Source: Gammaproteobacteria bacterium | GTDB taxonomy: Bacteria; Pseudomonadota; Gammaproteobacteria; Xanthomonadales; SZUA-36 | Assembly (NCBI GenBank): GCA_024275935.1 | Contig: JAJRYF010000141.1 | Location: 1 to 35,116, forward strand | Direction of reading: 5' to 3' | DNA: 35,116 nt | Part shown: positions 26,777 through 34,866 of the stretch, piece by piece | Layout of the letters: each line of letters starts with the position of its first letter | How positions within the stretch are numbered: position 1 is the first letter of the stretch | Program-made: the position numbers and the translations under genes | Notes under the pieces: model-generated | The model's input: the letters and a program-made list of their open reading frames with translations, nothing else | What the model was told of the DNA's origin: nothing | Database searches by the model: none

Positions 26777-26884
26777 GCATGAATTCTAGGCACTTGCCTG
26801 AGACCTCCACCCGCATGGATGCGGGTGAAGAGCCCCCATGGATAGGTTTACAGCGTGTCTCAGGCAAGTATACAGAATGCATGT
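26777..26884. repeat. Nested inverted-repeat element
   Basis: Outer arms of 28 bases (26777-26804 and 26857-26884) pair with about 22 matches, including a perfect 13-base block CTTGCCTGAGAC/GTCTCAGGCAAG. Inside lies a perfect hairpin, CACCCGCAT-GG-ATGCGGGTG (26808-26827), and a CCCATGGATAGG quasi-palindrome. It occupies the second half of the 304-base convergent gap 26622-26925. It could be a mobile REP-type unit or a strong bidirectional terminator; a short open frame across it is an artefact. Confidence 0.65.
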
Positions 26885-26925
26885 CTCGGAAGTTGAAAAT
26901 TGGCGCACCCCAAAATAGCAATCCA

Positions 26926-28440
26926 TCATTTATCCGGAAACAACTCATTCATTGGAATAGACAAGCCATTCTGCACAACAATTCTGGCATGTTTACGGCG
27001 TAACTCGCGCGGCCCTTTTACCCCACAGGCATGCGCTATCATTTCAACTTCATACATCATGTTTTCGGCGTAATCTGCAACCCTGTCCACCTTACTCTCG
27101 GGCACCAGCCCCTTCTGTAACTTGTGATCATGGGTGGTAATTCCAGTCGGGCAGGTATTTTTATTGCATTGCAAAGCTTGAATACAACCTAGTGAGAACA
27201 TGAAGCCACGGGCATTATTGATAAAATCCGCCCCCATACACAAAGCCCAGGCAACATCTGATGGCGTAACCCGTTTACCAGAGCAGATCACCTTGATCCG
27301 CTCGCGTAGGCCAGCTTCATTAAGTTTATCCACCAATATTGGCAACGACTCTTTCAACAACACGCCCACATCATCCATCAGCGGCATGGGTGAGGCCCCA
27401 GTACCACCGTCACCACTATCAACAGTAATAAAATCCGGGGCTGAATCCAGGCCGCGCTGTTTTATCAATGAGAACAAATTCTCCAACCAGACCGGATTAG
27501 AGATAACCGTTTTGAAACCCACCGGCAGCCCGGTGACTTGGCGTATATGCACCAACATATCCAGTAACTCTTCATTATTATTAATTTCCGGATGCCGATT
27601 TGGGCTAATCGAGGCTTCACCTTCTGGAATCCCTCGAATTTTAGCAATTTCAGCAGTTACTTTTACCCCCGGTAACATTCCGCCCTTACCTGGCTTCGCT
27701 CCCTGAGCCAGTTTGAGCTCTATCATTTTCACTTGTGGCTGTGCGGCAATTTCCCGCAGTTTATCATCCACTAGTCTGCCAGCCTCATCCCGCACCCCAT
27801 ATTTGGCTGTACCTATCTGAAAAATAAGATCACAACCACCTTCCAAGTGCCAGGGAGAGAGCCCACCCTCACCGGTATTAAGCCAAATACCTGCCTTGGC
27901 TGCACCTCTGGAAAGAGCCTGTACCGCTGGTCTGGAAAGCGCACCAAAACTCATCGCCGAGATATTAAAATAGTTGGCAGTTGTATATGGATGCACACAA
28001 TCGGGGCCAAAAGTCAGTGCCACTGCCGGATGGGTATCTTCTTCCAGCTCCGGGAATGGGCAATTTACAAACAGTACCGTACCTTCCGGGCGCAAATCCT
28101 TGGTGGAGCCAAAGGCTGCGGTGTTATTAATATTTTTAGCGGCCCGATACGCCCAACTTCGCTGGGCTCGGTTAAACGGTAGCTCTTCACGATCCATAGC
28201 AAAAAAATACTGCCGGAAGAACACCCCTAAATGTTCAAACAAACCCCTAAAGCGCCCTACAACAGGATAGTTTCGCAATATTGCTTTCTGGCTCTGGGTC
28301 CGGTCAACTATATACATAATCAACACCAGCAAAACCCCTATACCCACTGCAAATACAAACAGTGTGGTTAACAAGTTGATTGCTTTTAATACAAAATCAC
28401 TTAACTCTGTCATCGACATTACCCGTATATGTATCAGCAT
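26926..28440 (-). CDS. FMN-binding glutamate synthase-family protein
   Basis: About 504 residues, related to the synthase (FMN/iron-sulfur) domain of GltB but without amidotransferase or structural domains. After an N-terminal membrane span (INLLTTLFVFAVGIGVLLVLIMYIV) come the FMN-barrel motifs SAMSFGALSRPA, GEGGLSPWHL, the conserved SPNRHPEI segment and DGGTGASPMPLMDD. A cluster C-x5-C-x4-C (CIQALQCNKNTC) matches the [3Fe-4S] ligands of glutamate synthase. Whether it makes glutamate is unknown; stand-alone proteins of this class are common and poorly characterised. The ATG at 28413, preceded by GGGTA, is an alternative start to 28440. It faces a long inverted repeat upstream. Confidence 0.88.
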   Translation of the reverse strand: MLIHIRVMSMTELSDFVLKAINLLTTLFVFAVGIGVLLVLIMYIVDRTQSQKAILRNYPVVGRFRGLFEHLGVFFRQYFFAMDREELPFNRAQRSWAYRAAKNINNTAAFGSTKDLRPEGTVLFVNCPFPELEEDTHPAVALTFGPDCVHPYTTANYFNISAMSFGALSRPAVQALSRGAAKAGIWLNTGEGGLSPWHLEGGCDLIFQIGTAKYGVRDEAGRLVDDKLREIAAQPQVKMIELKLAQGAKPGKGGMLPGVKVTAEIAKIRGIPEGEASISPNRHPEINNNEELLDMLVHIRQVTGLPVGFKTVISNPVWLENLFSLIKQRGLDSAPDFITVDSGDGGTGASPMPLMDDVGVLLKESLPILVDKLNEAGLRERIKVICSGKRVTPSDVAWALCMGADFINNARGFMFSLGCIQALQCNKNTCPTGITTHDHKLQKGLVPESKVDRVADYAENMMYEVEMIAHACGVKGPRELRRKHARIVVQNGLSIPMNELFPDK

Positions 28441-28483
28441 ATTGTATACTCATATTAACAATCAAATAAATCAACATTTAAGC

Positions 28484-28651
28484 TTAACCCCAATCCCCAG
28501 ATAGAGACGCGATATGATGTGTATGATATTGTTTCCACAGTGAAATAAAAAATATGAGTCGCACCCATAGGTTCGGCGGTTATTTTTTGTTTTGCTGTGG
28601 AAACAATAGCATGTGCAGCATCCGTGTTTCTATCTGGGGACTGGGGCTTAA
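28484..28651. repeat. Long imperfect inverted repeat (MITE-like)
   Basis: Two 71-base arms, 28484-28554 and 28581-28651, fold into one long hairpin with a 26-base loop. By eye there are eight G-U pairs, four mismatches and two single-base bulges when read as + strand RNA. The longest perfect block is TATTGTTTCCACAG (14 bp). The arm ends (CCCCA, then TCCCCAGATAGA) match the hairpin at 20357-20386. It fills most of the gap between the glutamate-synthase-like gene and the RND remnant. No coding capacity. Confidence 0.75.
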
Positions 28652-28669
28652 TTCAGGAAATATAATTTA

Positions 28670-29585
28670 ATGCTCATCAAAGCAATTTCTATAACTACCT
28701 TAATCTTTACTTTGCTAGCACCTGCTCTAGCCCAAGAATCCAAACCTCCACCTGGAGTTCTAGTTGCCCCGGCCAGCCAGCAGGATCTGGTGCGTACTTC
28801 AGACTTGCTGGGTAAAACCATGGCGGTCAACGATGTCTCTATCCGCGCGCGGGTGTCTTCATATTTGCTTGAAAAGAACTTCCACGAAGGCAGTGAAGTT
28901 GAAAAAGGTACTATTTTGTTCCGTCTTGACCCTGAAATCTATCAAGCAGTAGTAGCGGCTGATAAGGCCGGGGTAGCTGAAGCGGAGGCACTAGTTGCCC
29001 GGACCACCTCCGATTTTGCACGCTATACCGAGTTGAGCCTGGACTGGACAGGCATATCAAGAAATCCTGGCAGGTGACCAAACCAGTATCATTTTCATTC
29101 TTGCGATTATTTTTGTATACCTGTTTCTGGTAGCTCAGTATGAAAGCTGGATGATTCCTTTTTCAGTATTGATGGCAGTCCCGATTGCACTGGCAGGCGC
29201 GGTCTTGATGCAAATGATTGCCGGACAAATCAACGACATCTATATGCAAATCGGTATGGTTTTGCTCATTGGCATGTCAGCCAAGAATGCTATCTTGATT
29301 GTGGAGTTCGCAATGGAATTACGCCGCGATGGGAAATCCATTGTTGATGCGGCGCTAACTGCTGCCAGTTTGCGCTTCCGGGCAGTATTAATGACCGCAT
29401 TCTCATTCATTCTGGGAGTATTACCACTGGTGATCGCCAGTGGTGCCGGTTCCGCCAGTAGGCGCTCACTCGGTACTGCCGTATTCGGCGGAATGTTAGC
29501 TTCAATAGTGATAGCGACAGTATTAGTGCCGGTATTTTATATGCTGATACAAAACCTGCGGGAGCGGGTCTCTGGCGCGAAATAA
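28670..29585 (+). pseudogene. Remnant of an RND adaptor gene fused by deletion to the end of its pump gene
   Basis: The first 120 codons are the N-terminus of an AcrA-type periplasmic adaptor: signal peptide, then SIRARVSSYLLEKNFHEGSEV (quoted in part) and lipoyl half-motif. Near 29040 the frame passes directly into LDWTGIS, a motif of the C-terminal half of AcrB-type pumps. A small deletion, apparently about five bases near 29055, then shifts the frame. The pump sequence continues to 29585 with FLVAQYESWMIPFSV, QIGMVLLIGMSAKNA and the final transmembrane helices. The central adaptor and about four-fifths of the pump are missing, so neither can work. An intact adaptor-pump operon must once have stood here. 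Confidence 0.88.
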
Positions 29586-29730
29586 AGAAAACCTTATTTC
29601 TGACGGTAGATTAAACTTGCCATCCGCCCGGTGATACCATCGCGGCGATAAGAATAAAATTGCTGCTCAGCATAAGTGCAGTGTTGACCACCGTAGAATT
29701 GATGCAGTCCCAGCCTTTGTAAATTCAACT
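29547..29730 (+). repeat. Direct repeat, copy 1: end of RND gene plus end of pgeF
   Basis: About 180 bases that recur, at roughly four-fifths identity by eye, at 31064-31243. Each copy joins the last codons of an RND pump gene (IQNLRERV-x-GAK) to the last codons of a convergent pgeF gene. They flank the ATPase gene. Confidence 0.8.
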
Positions 29731-29736
29731 TCTCTG
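29594..29736 (-). pseudogene. 3' fragment of a second pgeF gene
   Basis: On the minus strand the last 45 or so codons of a PgeF protein can be read, from KLNLQRLG through YGGQHCTYAE and SYRRDG to the stop at 29594. They resemble but are not identical to the end of the intact gene at 31107. The upstream part is absent; sequence beyond about 29736 is unrelated. It is a non-functional duplicate. Confidence 0.85.
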
Positions 29737-29831
29737 GACACTTATCTGGACAGGCACATCACTTGCTTATACAGCCAAAAGCCTCCTATAAAACCCCCCA
29801 ATATGGATAAAAAGCAATAATTCTATGCTAG

Positions 29832-29861
29832 AATAGCAAATTATATATATATTTTGCTATT
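29832..29861. promoter_or_regulatory. Palindrome overlapping the probable ATPase promoter
   Basis: AATAGCAAA and TTTGCTATT (9-bp perfect arms) flank an AT-only centre containing TATATAT, 17 bases before the ATG at 29879. The centre could serve as a -10 box and the arms as an operator. Confidence 0.4.
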
Positions 29862-29878
29862 TGGATAATAAATTCAAC

Positions 29879-31003
29879 ATGATTAAAAGAGCCCTTGTTA
29901 AACAAATCACCAAGAAACTAACGGACAAAAAAGTGATCGTATTGCTTGGACCCAGGCAAGTGGGCAAAACAACGCTGTTAAAAAACTACTTTGTCAATGA
30001 TGACACATTACTACTCAATGGAGATGATGCTGATGTGAGGTTACAATTGTCCAACCCTTCAAGCACCTACCTCAAACAAATCATAGGAAAAAACAAAAGG
30101 CTTATTGTTGATGAAGCCCAACGCATAGAAAATATAGGGCTGACCTTAAAAATATTGCACGATGAATTGCCCCAGGTAAAAGTCATAGCCACAGGATCAT
30201 CGGCCTTTGAATTATCCAACAAAATCAACGAACCGCTAACAGGGAGGAAGTGGGAGTTTAAAATGTGGCCAATATCTATGCAAGAAATGATAGAACACCG
30301 ATCCTTGCTAGAGGAATCCCGATTATTAGAACACCGCCTGATTTATGGCTGGTATCCCGATGTCATAAATAATCCTGGTGAAGAAATTGATATTTTGAAA
30401 CAACTCTCTGACAGTTATTTGTACAAGGACTTGTTGACATGGGAAGACATAAAGAAACCGCAGAAATTAGAAGCCTTGGTGCAAGCACTTGCATTTCAAA
30501 TTGGACAACAGGTTTCTTATCATGAATTAGGACAAACTGTCGGTCTCAATAATGAAACAGTTCTGCGTTATATTGGCTTATTGGAAAAAGCCTTTATTAT
30601 CTTTAGGCTGCCATCATTCAGCAGAAACTTACGCAATGAATTGAAAAAGAGCCGCAAAATCTATTTTTATGATGTGGGCATCCGCAATGCCGTTATCAAA
30701 AACTGGAACCCTGTGACATTGCGTCAGGACATTGGTGCCTTATGGGAAAACTTCCTGATAGTCGAACGATTGAAACATAAATCCTACCATGGACTTTATA
30801 GCAATGACTATTTCTGGCGCAATCAAGCCCAACAGGAAATTGATTTTATCGAAGACTATGCAGGAGTTATTCATGCGTATGAATTCAAATGGAACCCAAA
30901 AAGCAAAGCAAAATTCAGCAAATCCTTTACCCGTGCTTATGAGAACCATCAATTGATGACAGTCAATAAAAGCAACTATTTAGACTTCATTCAAAAGGAA
31001 TAG
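29879..31003 (+). CDS. AAA ATPase with DUF4143 domain (acquired)
   Basis: A 374-residue protein from the ATG at 29879; an in-frame TTG lies six codons earlier. Walker A is GPRQVGKT (24-31) and Walker B is LIVDEAQ, in the AAA_14 domain. The C-terminal DUF4143 part has a winged-helix-like region and a nuclease-like constellation, EID (D322) and EFK (E335, K337), recalling PD-(D/E)xK enzymes. Such proteins are frequent in accessory DNA and often linked to toxin-antitoxin or defence roles, but their function is unresolved. The gene is clearly more AT-rich than its neighbours and sits between two direct repeats carrying the same host gene ends. Both facts point to horizontal acquisition. Confidence 0.87.
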   Translation: MIKRALVKQITKKLTDKKVIVLLGPRQVGKTTLLKNYFVNDDTLLLNGDDADVRLQLSNPSSTYLKQIIGKNKRLIVDEAQRIENIGLTLKILHDELPQVKVIATGSSAFELSNKINEPLTGRKWEFKMWPISMQEMIEHRSLLEESRLLEHRLIYGWYPDVINNPGEEIDILKQLSDSYLYKDLLTWEDIKKPQKLEALVQALAFQIGQQVSYHELGQTVGLNNETVLRYIGLLEKAFIIFRLPSFSRNLRNELKKSRKIYFYDVGIRNAVIKNWNPVTLRQDIGALWENFLIVERLKHKSYHGLYSNDYFWRNQAQQEIDFIEDYAGVIHAYEFKWNPKSKAKFSKSFTRAYENHQLMTVNKSNYLDFIQKE

Positions 31004-31063
31004 ACCATAATCAAACTTTTTCTTATGGAAATAATCATTTTTTTAAACACCCCTGTGATTGCT

Positions 31064-31243
31064 ATACAAAATCTGCGGGAGAGGGTTTTTGGCGCGAAGT
31101 AAGGCCTTATGGCTGCCGGCAAATCAAACTCACCATCCGCCCGGTTTGACCATCGCGGCGATAAGAATAAAACTGTGACTCAGCATAAGTACAATGTTGG
31201 CCGCCGTAAAATCTCCGCACCCCCAGCCGCTGCAAATTCAACC
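31064..31243 (+). repeat. Direct repeat, copy 2: RND tail remnant plus end of the intact pgeF
   Basis: Begins with 31064-31102, which encodes only IQNLRERVFGAK and a stop, the tail of an RND pump with nothing upstream. It continues into the 3' end of the intact pgeF gene. It is the partner of 29547-29730. Confidence 0.8.
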
Positions 31244-31829
31244 TCGCCAGCATGGTTAAATCGGCCAGCCAGTGGCCTTCTCTGGTTGCTGTGAAAGCTT
31301 GCTTATTTTGTGGGTGTTGCTCAATAAAGGCTTGATAAACCTCGCTCCCAACTTCATAGTTAAGAGCCGATATGGCCGGACCAAACCAGGCCAGCAAATC
31401 ACCAGCATCTACTTGCATAGCCGCAACTGTAGCTTCGAGTAGCCCTGCTGCCAGCGACCGCCAACCACAATGCACGGCGGCGAAATGAGAGCCGGTTTCA
31501 CTACATAACAATACTGGCAGGCAGTCTGCCGTTAATACCGCACAGACAACCCCACCCTGATCACTCCAGCTGGCATCAGCTACTGGTGGGCTGGTGTATT
31601 CGCCGGCGCGAACTACCCGCTTGCCATGCACCTGTTCTAACCAGCAAGGCTCTGTGGGTAACATTCCCCGCAGGCGCTGCTGGTTTAGCCTTACATGTTT
31701 GGCGTTATCGCCACAATTAGAACCTAAATTAAGGCTATCCCAAGGTGCTGCCGAGGCTCCGCCATTACGGGTAGTAGTGAACGCCTGAATGTTTGTTGGT
31801 ACTGGCCAATCCGGGGTGATTTGATCCAT
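31107..31829 (-). CDS. pgeF: Multicopper-polyphenol-oxidase/laccase-domain protein PgeF (YfiH)
   Basis: A 240-residue protein of the YfiH/LACC1 family. The conserved metal/active-site motifs are present: EQVHGKRV, LTADCLPVL and AVHCGWRSLAAG, giving the His-Cys-His set. E. coli PgeF edits peptidoglycan precursors that carry L-Ser instead of L-Ala, and family members also show purine-nucleoside phosphorylase activity. It overlaps the rluD stop by one base (TAATG), the usual rluD-pgeF pairing. Its 3' end is duplicated at 29594-29736. Confidence 0.93.
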   Translation of the reverse strand: MDQITPDWPVPTNIQAFTTTRNGGASAAPWDSLNLGSNCGDNAKHVRLNQQRLRGMLPTEPCWLEQVHGKRVVRAGEYTSPPVADASWSDQGGVVCAVLTADCLPVLLCSETGSHFAAVHCGWRSLAAGLLEATVAAMQVDAGDLLAWFGPAISALNYEVGSEVYQAFIEQHPQNKQAFTATREGHWLADLTMLARLNLQRLGVRRFYGGQHCTYAESQFYSYRRDGQTGRMVSLICRQP

Positions 31830-32767
31830 TATTTTTCTGGTAGCATTTCCAGCAGAGCACTTAAATCTGCCGCCAATGGGGCTGCATAACTAACCTGCTC
31901 ACCAGTTAGAGGATGCTCAAAACTTAGGCGTTTAGCATGCAAAGCCTGGCGCTTAAACTGTTGCACAGCCTCCCTGCTCTCCGGGGTTAGTCCAGCAGGC
32001 ACTCTGCGCCTACCACCATAAACTGGGTCGCCTACCAAGGGGTGCTGGATATAAGCCATGTGCACTCTGATCTGATGGGTACGCCCGGTTTCAAGCTTTA
32101 CATCAAGTAAAGTAAAACCATGATAACGGTGATTAATTCGATAATGGCTTACAGCAGTCTTACCATTTTCCTGTACCGCCATCCGTTTGCGATCTTTTGG
32201 GTGCCTAGCTATAGGTTGATCCACACTCCCGCCAGCGACCATTTCGCCAACGCATAATGCCAGATATTCTCTGGATACCGTGCGTGCCTGCAAAGCATCA
32301 ACCAATTTTTTATGCGCCTGTAAACTGCGCGCCACCATCAATACCCCGGAAGTGTCTTTATCCAGCCGATGCACAATACCAGCCCGTGGTATTGCTGCCA
32401 GTTGCGGGTCATAGTGCAGCAAAGCATTTTGTAGAGTACCGCTCCAGTTACCGGCTGCCGGGTGCGCCACCAAGCCTACGGGTTTATTGATAATGATCAC
32501 TGCCTCGTCAGCATGAATAATATCCAGCTCGATTGCCTCCGCCTGAACCTCACTGACCACCTCAGCCACTGCAGTTAAGCAGAAACTCTCACCGCCCAGT
32601 AATTTATGGCTGGCTTTAACTTGCTTGCCATCCACTAACAGATCGCCACCTTTCAGCCAGCTTTGCAGGCGAGCGCGAGAAAACTCAGGGAACAGCTCCA
32701 CCGCAACCTGGTCCACCCGGCGGCCGTGGGCCTCTACTGGCGCATTTATCTTGGTAACTTCACTCAT
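31829..32767 (-). CDS. rluD: 23S rRNA pseudouridine synthase RluD
   Basis: A 312-residue enzyme: an N-terminal S4 RNA-binding domain (VDQVAVELFPEFSRARLQSW) followed by the RluA-family catalytic domain. The motif HRLDKDTSG has its catalytic aspartate at 136. RluD makes the pseudouridines in helix 69 of 23S rRNA (1911, 1915, 1917 in E. coli) and is the family member normally paired with pgeF, which supports RluD over RluA or RluC. It overlaps the upstream FAD oxidase gene by eight bases. Confidence 0.93.
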   Translation of the reverse strand: MSEVTKINAPVEAHGRRVDQVAVELFPEFSRARLQSWLKGGDLLVDGKQVKASHKLLGGESFCLTAVAEVVSEVQAEAIELDIIHADEAVIIINKPVGLVAHPAAGNWSGTLQNALLHYDPQLAAIPRAGIVHRLDKDTSGVLMVARSLQAHKKLVDALQARTVSREYLALCVGEMVAGGSVDQPIARHPKDRKRMAVQENGKTAVSHYRINHRYHGFTLLDVKLETGRTHQIRVHMAYIQHPLVGDPVYGGRRRVPAGLTPESREAVQQFKRQALHAKRLSFEHPLTGEQVSYAAPLAADLSALLEMLPEK

Positions 32768-34145
32768 CGTTTAATAATTTCCCTGGGTTCATAATATTAT
32801 CCGGGTCGAAAACCCGCTTCACTTGGCGCAAAATATTTATCTCAGCCTGGCTACGGCAAAAGCGCAAAGCATTCCGTTTCAACAAACCGATACCATGCTC
32901 GGCGGAAACACTTCCTGCATATTTTTCCACTAGCTGATAGACGGCATGATTAACCAGCAAGCAGGAGCGTTCAAACTCTCCAACTTCCATGGTCTCAGGT
33001 TTGAGTACATTCATGTGTAGATTACCATCGCCTATATGCCCAAACCAGATAACTTCGAAATCAGGGTAACTCTCTGCAACCAGCTGATCTAATTCTTGCA
33101 TAAACTCCGGCACCTTAGAAACCCGCACCGATAAATCATTTTTATATGGCGTGAACTGGGTAATACTTTCGGATATGCCTTCGCGATATTGCCATAACTC
33201 CTCTGCCTGAGCAGATGATTGGCTAATAACCCCATCCAGCAAATTACCATCTGCAAAACCCTGCTCAAATACGGCCAAAGCCGCTTCCTCATCACTATCG
33301 AACTCACAGAGCACATAAAATGGTGCCGGATTTTCCAATGGCTGCGGTAGCTGGCGGTGTTGGCAAACATAGTTCAGGGCTTGTTCACTAAAAAACTCGA
33401 AGGCAGAAAGTTTTAAATACACCTTCGCGCTATGAAACAGACTCATAACCGCCGGCATCGACTCCAGCGCCAATAACATCACCGTTTGTGGCGGTGGTGG
33501 CTGCGCCAGACGGATGGTTGCCGCAACAATAAAGCCCAGCGTACCCTCACTACCAATAAATAGATGGCGCAGATCGTAACCGCTGGCATTCTTGATTAAA
33601 CCTCGATTTAATTCCAGCACCTCACCAGCACCAGTGACTACAGTTAGGCCCTCCACCCAGTCGCGGGTTAAGCCATAACGGAGGACTCTGATACCACCAG
33701 CATTAGTCGCAATATTGCCGCCGATTTGTGCGCTACCCTCAGCAGCAAATGAAATGGGGTAAAACAAACCCTGCTCAGCCGCATAAGCCTGTAAAGCCTG
33801 GGTTACAACCCCAGCTTCTACTTTAAGGCTGGCTTCAAGCGGATTAAATTCAGAAATCTTACGCATTTTCTCGAACGACACCACTAATTCACAGCTCGCA
33901 GCTACCGCGCCGCCCGACAAACCAGTACGCCCACCTGAAGGCACCAGCGCCAACTTCTCAAGCCGAGCAAATTTAACCAGCGCCTGCACTTGGTCTACAC
34001 TTCGTGGGAACACTACAGCCAGTGGATCAGGCTGTCTAAAACGGGTCCAGTCCTGCCCATAGATTTGCAAGCTACGGCTGTCAGCGAGTAGCTCCAGGTC
34101 GGGTAACTCTTTCTGTAGTATCTGTATTTTATTTATTCTTTCCAT
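32760..34145 (-). CDS. FAD-linked oxidase/dehydrogenase (GlcD/D-lactate dehydrogenase type)
   Basis: A 461-residue flavoprotein of the VAO/PCMH superfamily. The FAD-binding half shows PSGGRTGLSGGAVA and GGNIATNAGGIRVLRYG; the C-terminal cap ends in SAEHGIGLLKR, typical of GlcD, D-lactate and D-2-hydroxyglutarate dehydrogenases. WFGHIGDGNLHMNV gives the second conserved segment. These oxidise a 2-hydroxy acid to the 2-oxo acid, passing electrons to a quinone or flavoprotein; the substrate cannot be fixed from sequence. There is no Fe-S domain. It overlaps rluD by eight bases, so the three genes are one transcript. Confidence 0.9.
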   Translation of the reverse strand: MERINKIQILQKELPDLELLADSRSLQIYGQDWTRFRQPDPLAVVFPRSVDQVQALVKFARLEKLALVPSGGRTGLSGGAVAASCELVVSFEKMRKISEFNPLEASLKVEAGVVTQALQAYAAEQGLFYPISFAAEGSAQIGGNIATNAGGIRVLRYGLTRDWVEGLTVVTGAGEVLELNRGLIKNASGYDLRHLFIGSEGTLGFIVAATIRLAQPPPPQTVMLLALESMPAVMSLFHSAKVYLKLSAFEFFSEQALNYVCQHRQLPQPLENPAPFYVLCEFDSDEEAALAVFEQGFADGNLLDGVISQSSAQAEELWQYREGISESITQFTPYKNDLSVRVSKVPEFMQELDQLVAESYPDFEVIWFGHIGDGNLHMNVLKPETMEVGEFERSCLLVNHAVYQLVEKYAGSVSAEHGIGLLKRNALRFCRSQAEINILRQVKRVFDPDNIMNPGKLLNDE

Positions 34146-34168
34146 CTAACTCATATCATTTTATTTGT

Positions 34169-34865
34169 TTATTCAAAACCATCCATTAGGATCAAATCAA
34201 CACTACCACCAGGCCACTGAGGTAACAAACCGATTATTTCATTGCCAAATTGGTATGGGCCAGCATTGCTGCCATCAGGCATAAAACCAATGGCTGGTGA
34301 GCCAGCTTTATTAAAGTAATTTTTATCATCTAAATCATCAAACAAGTTTTCTGGAGTTTCGGTAATACTATTAACATCGGGATTGTCGAAATTTAGCGTT
34401 TCAAAATCAGAGGCTAATGCTGCCTGCCAAGGAGGTAAAGTAGCGAAGCTCTGAGCCGAACTACCGAAAGCATCTACCCCAATGATGGTGCTAGAAGTGT
34501 TATATATATATTGTAATCTGATACATTGAGAACAGGTTTTTTACCTAAAGCTGTAGCTGAATTACAAGTTGTATATTGTACATTTACTTTGGTGTTATTT
34601 CCCAAACTCCAACCATAAGATACAGCACTTTCTAACCAATTTACAGTCGTAATTCCTTTGCGTGCTTATAACGGTAATTTTGTAAAGTAAATTTCCGCAT
34701 GAAAATTCTGCTTGCTGATTTTCTCAAATATTGTTACATAGTCAGAATGCAGCGATTTTTGCCATCACTGCCTGCTTTTGTTACCCAGTAGGTTGTTTGC
34801 GCTGATACATTGCTTGCCCCAATAATAAAAACAGTGGCTATAGTTAATAATTTAAGTAGTTTCAT
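34169..34865 (-). pseudogene. Broken secreted beta-helix-type protein with GFE tail
   Basis: The ATG at 34865 opens a signal peptide (LLTIATVFIIGASNVSA) and TTYWVTKAGSDG, a common start of right-handed beta-helix proteins, but stops after 43 codons. A second segment (VNWLESAVSYGWSLGNN to KPVLNVSDYN) is in another frame and ends in a TA tract at 34501-34511. After the tract a third frame continues STIIGVDAFG to SVDLILMDGFE and the stop at 34169. At least two frameshifts and a probable internal deletion are required. The TA tract is consistent with slippage by four bases. Confidence 0.75.
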
Positions 34866-34866
34866 A

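Noticed and set aside
26709-26948. A 79-codon minus-strand frame between convergent genes
   Set aside because: Most of it is the translated nested inverted-repeat element; such frames are artefacts of dispersed repeats.
28670-29077. Considered as a functional 135-residue RND adaptor
   Set aside because: It lacks the hairpin return, second lipoyl half and beta-barrel, and its last residues come from the pump gene.
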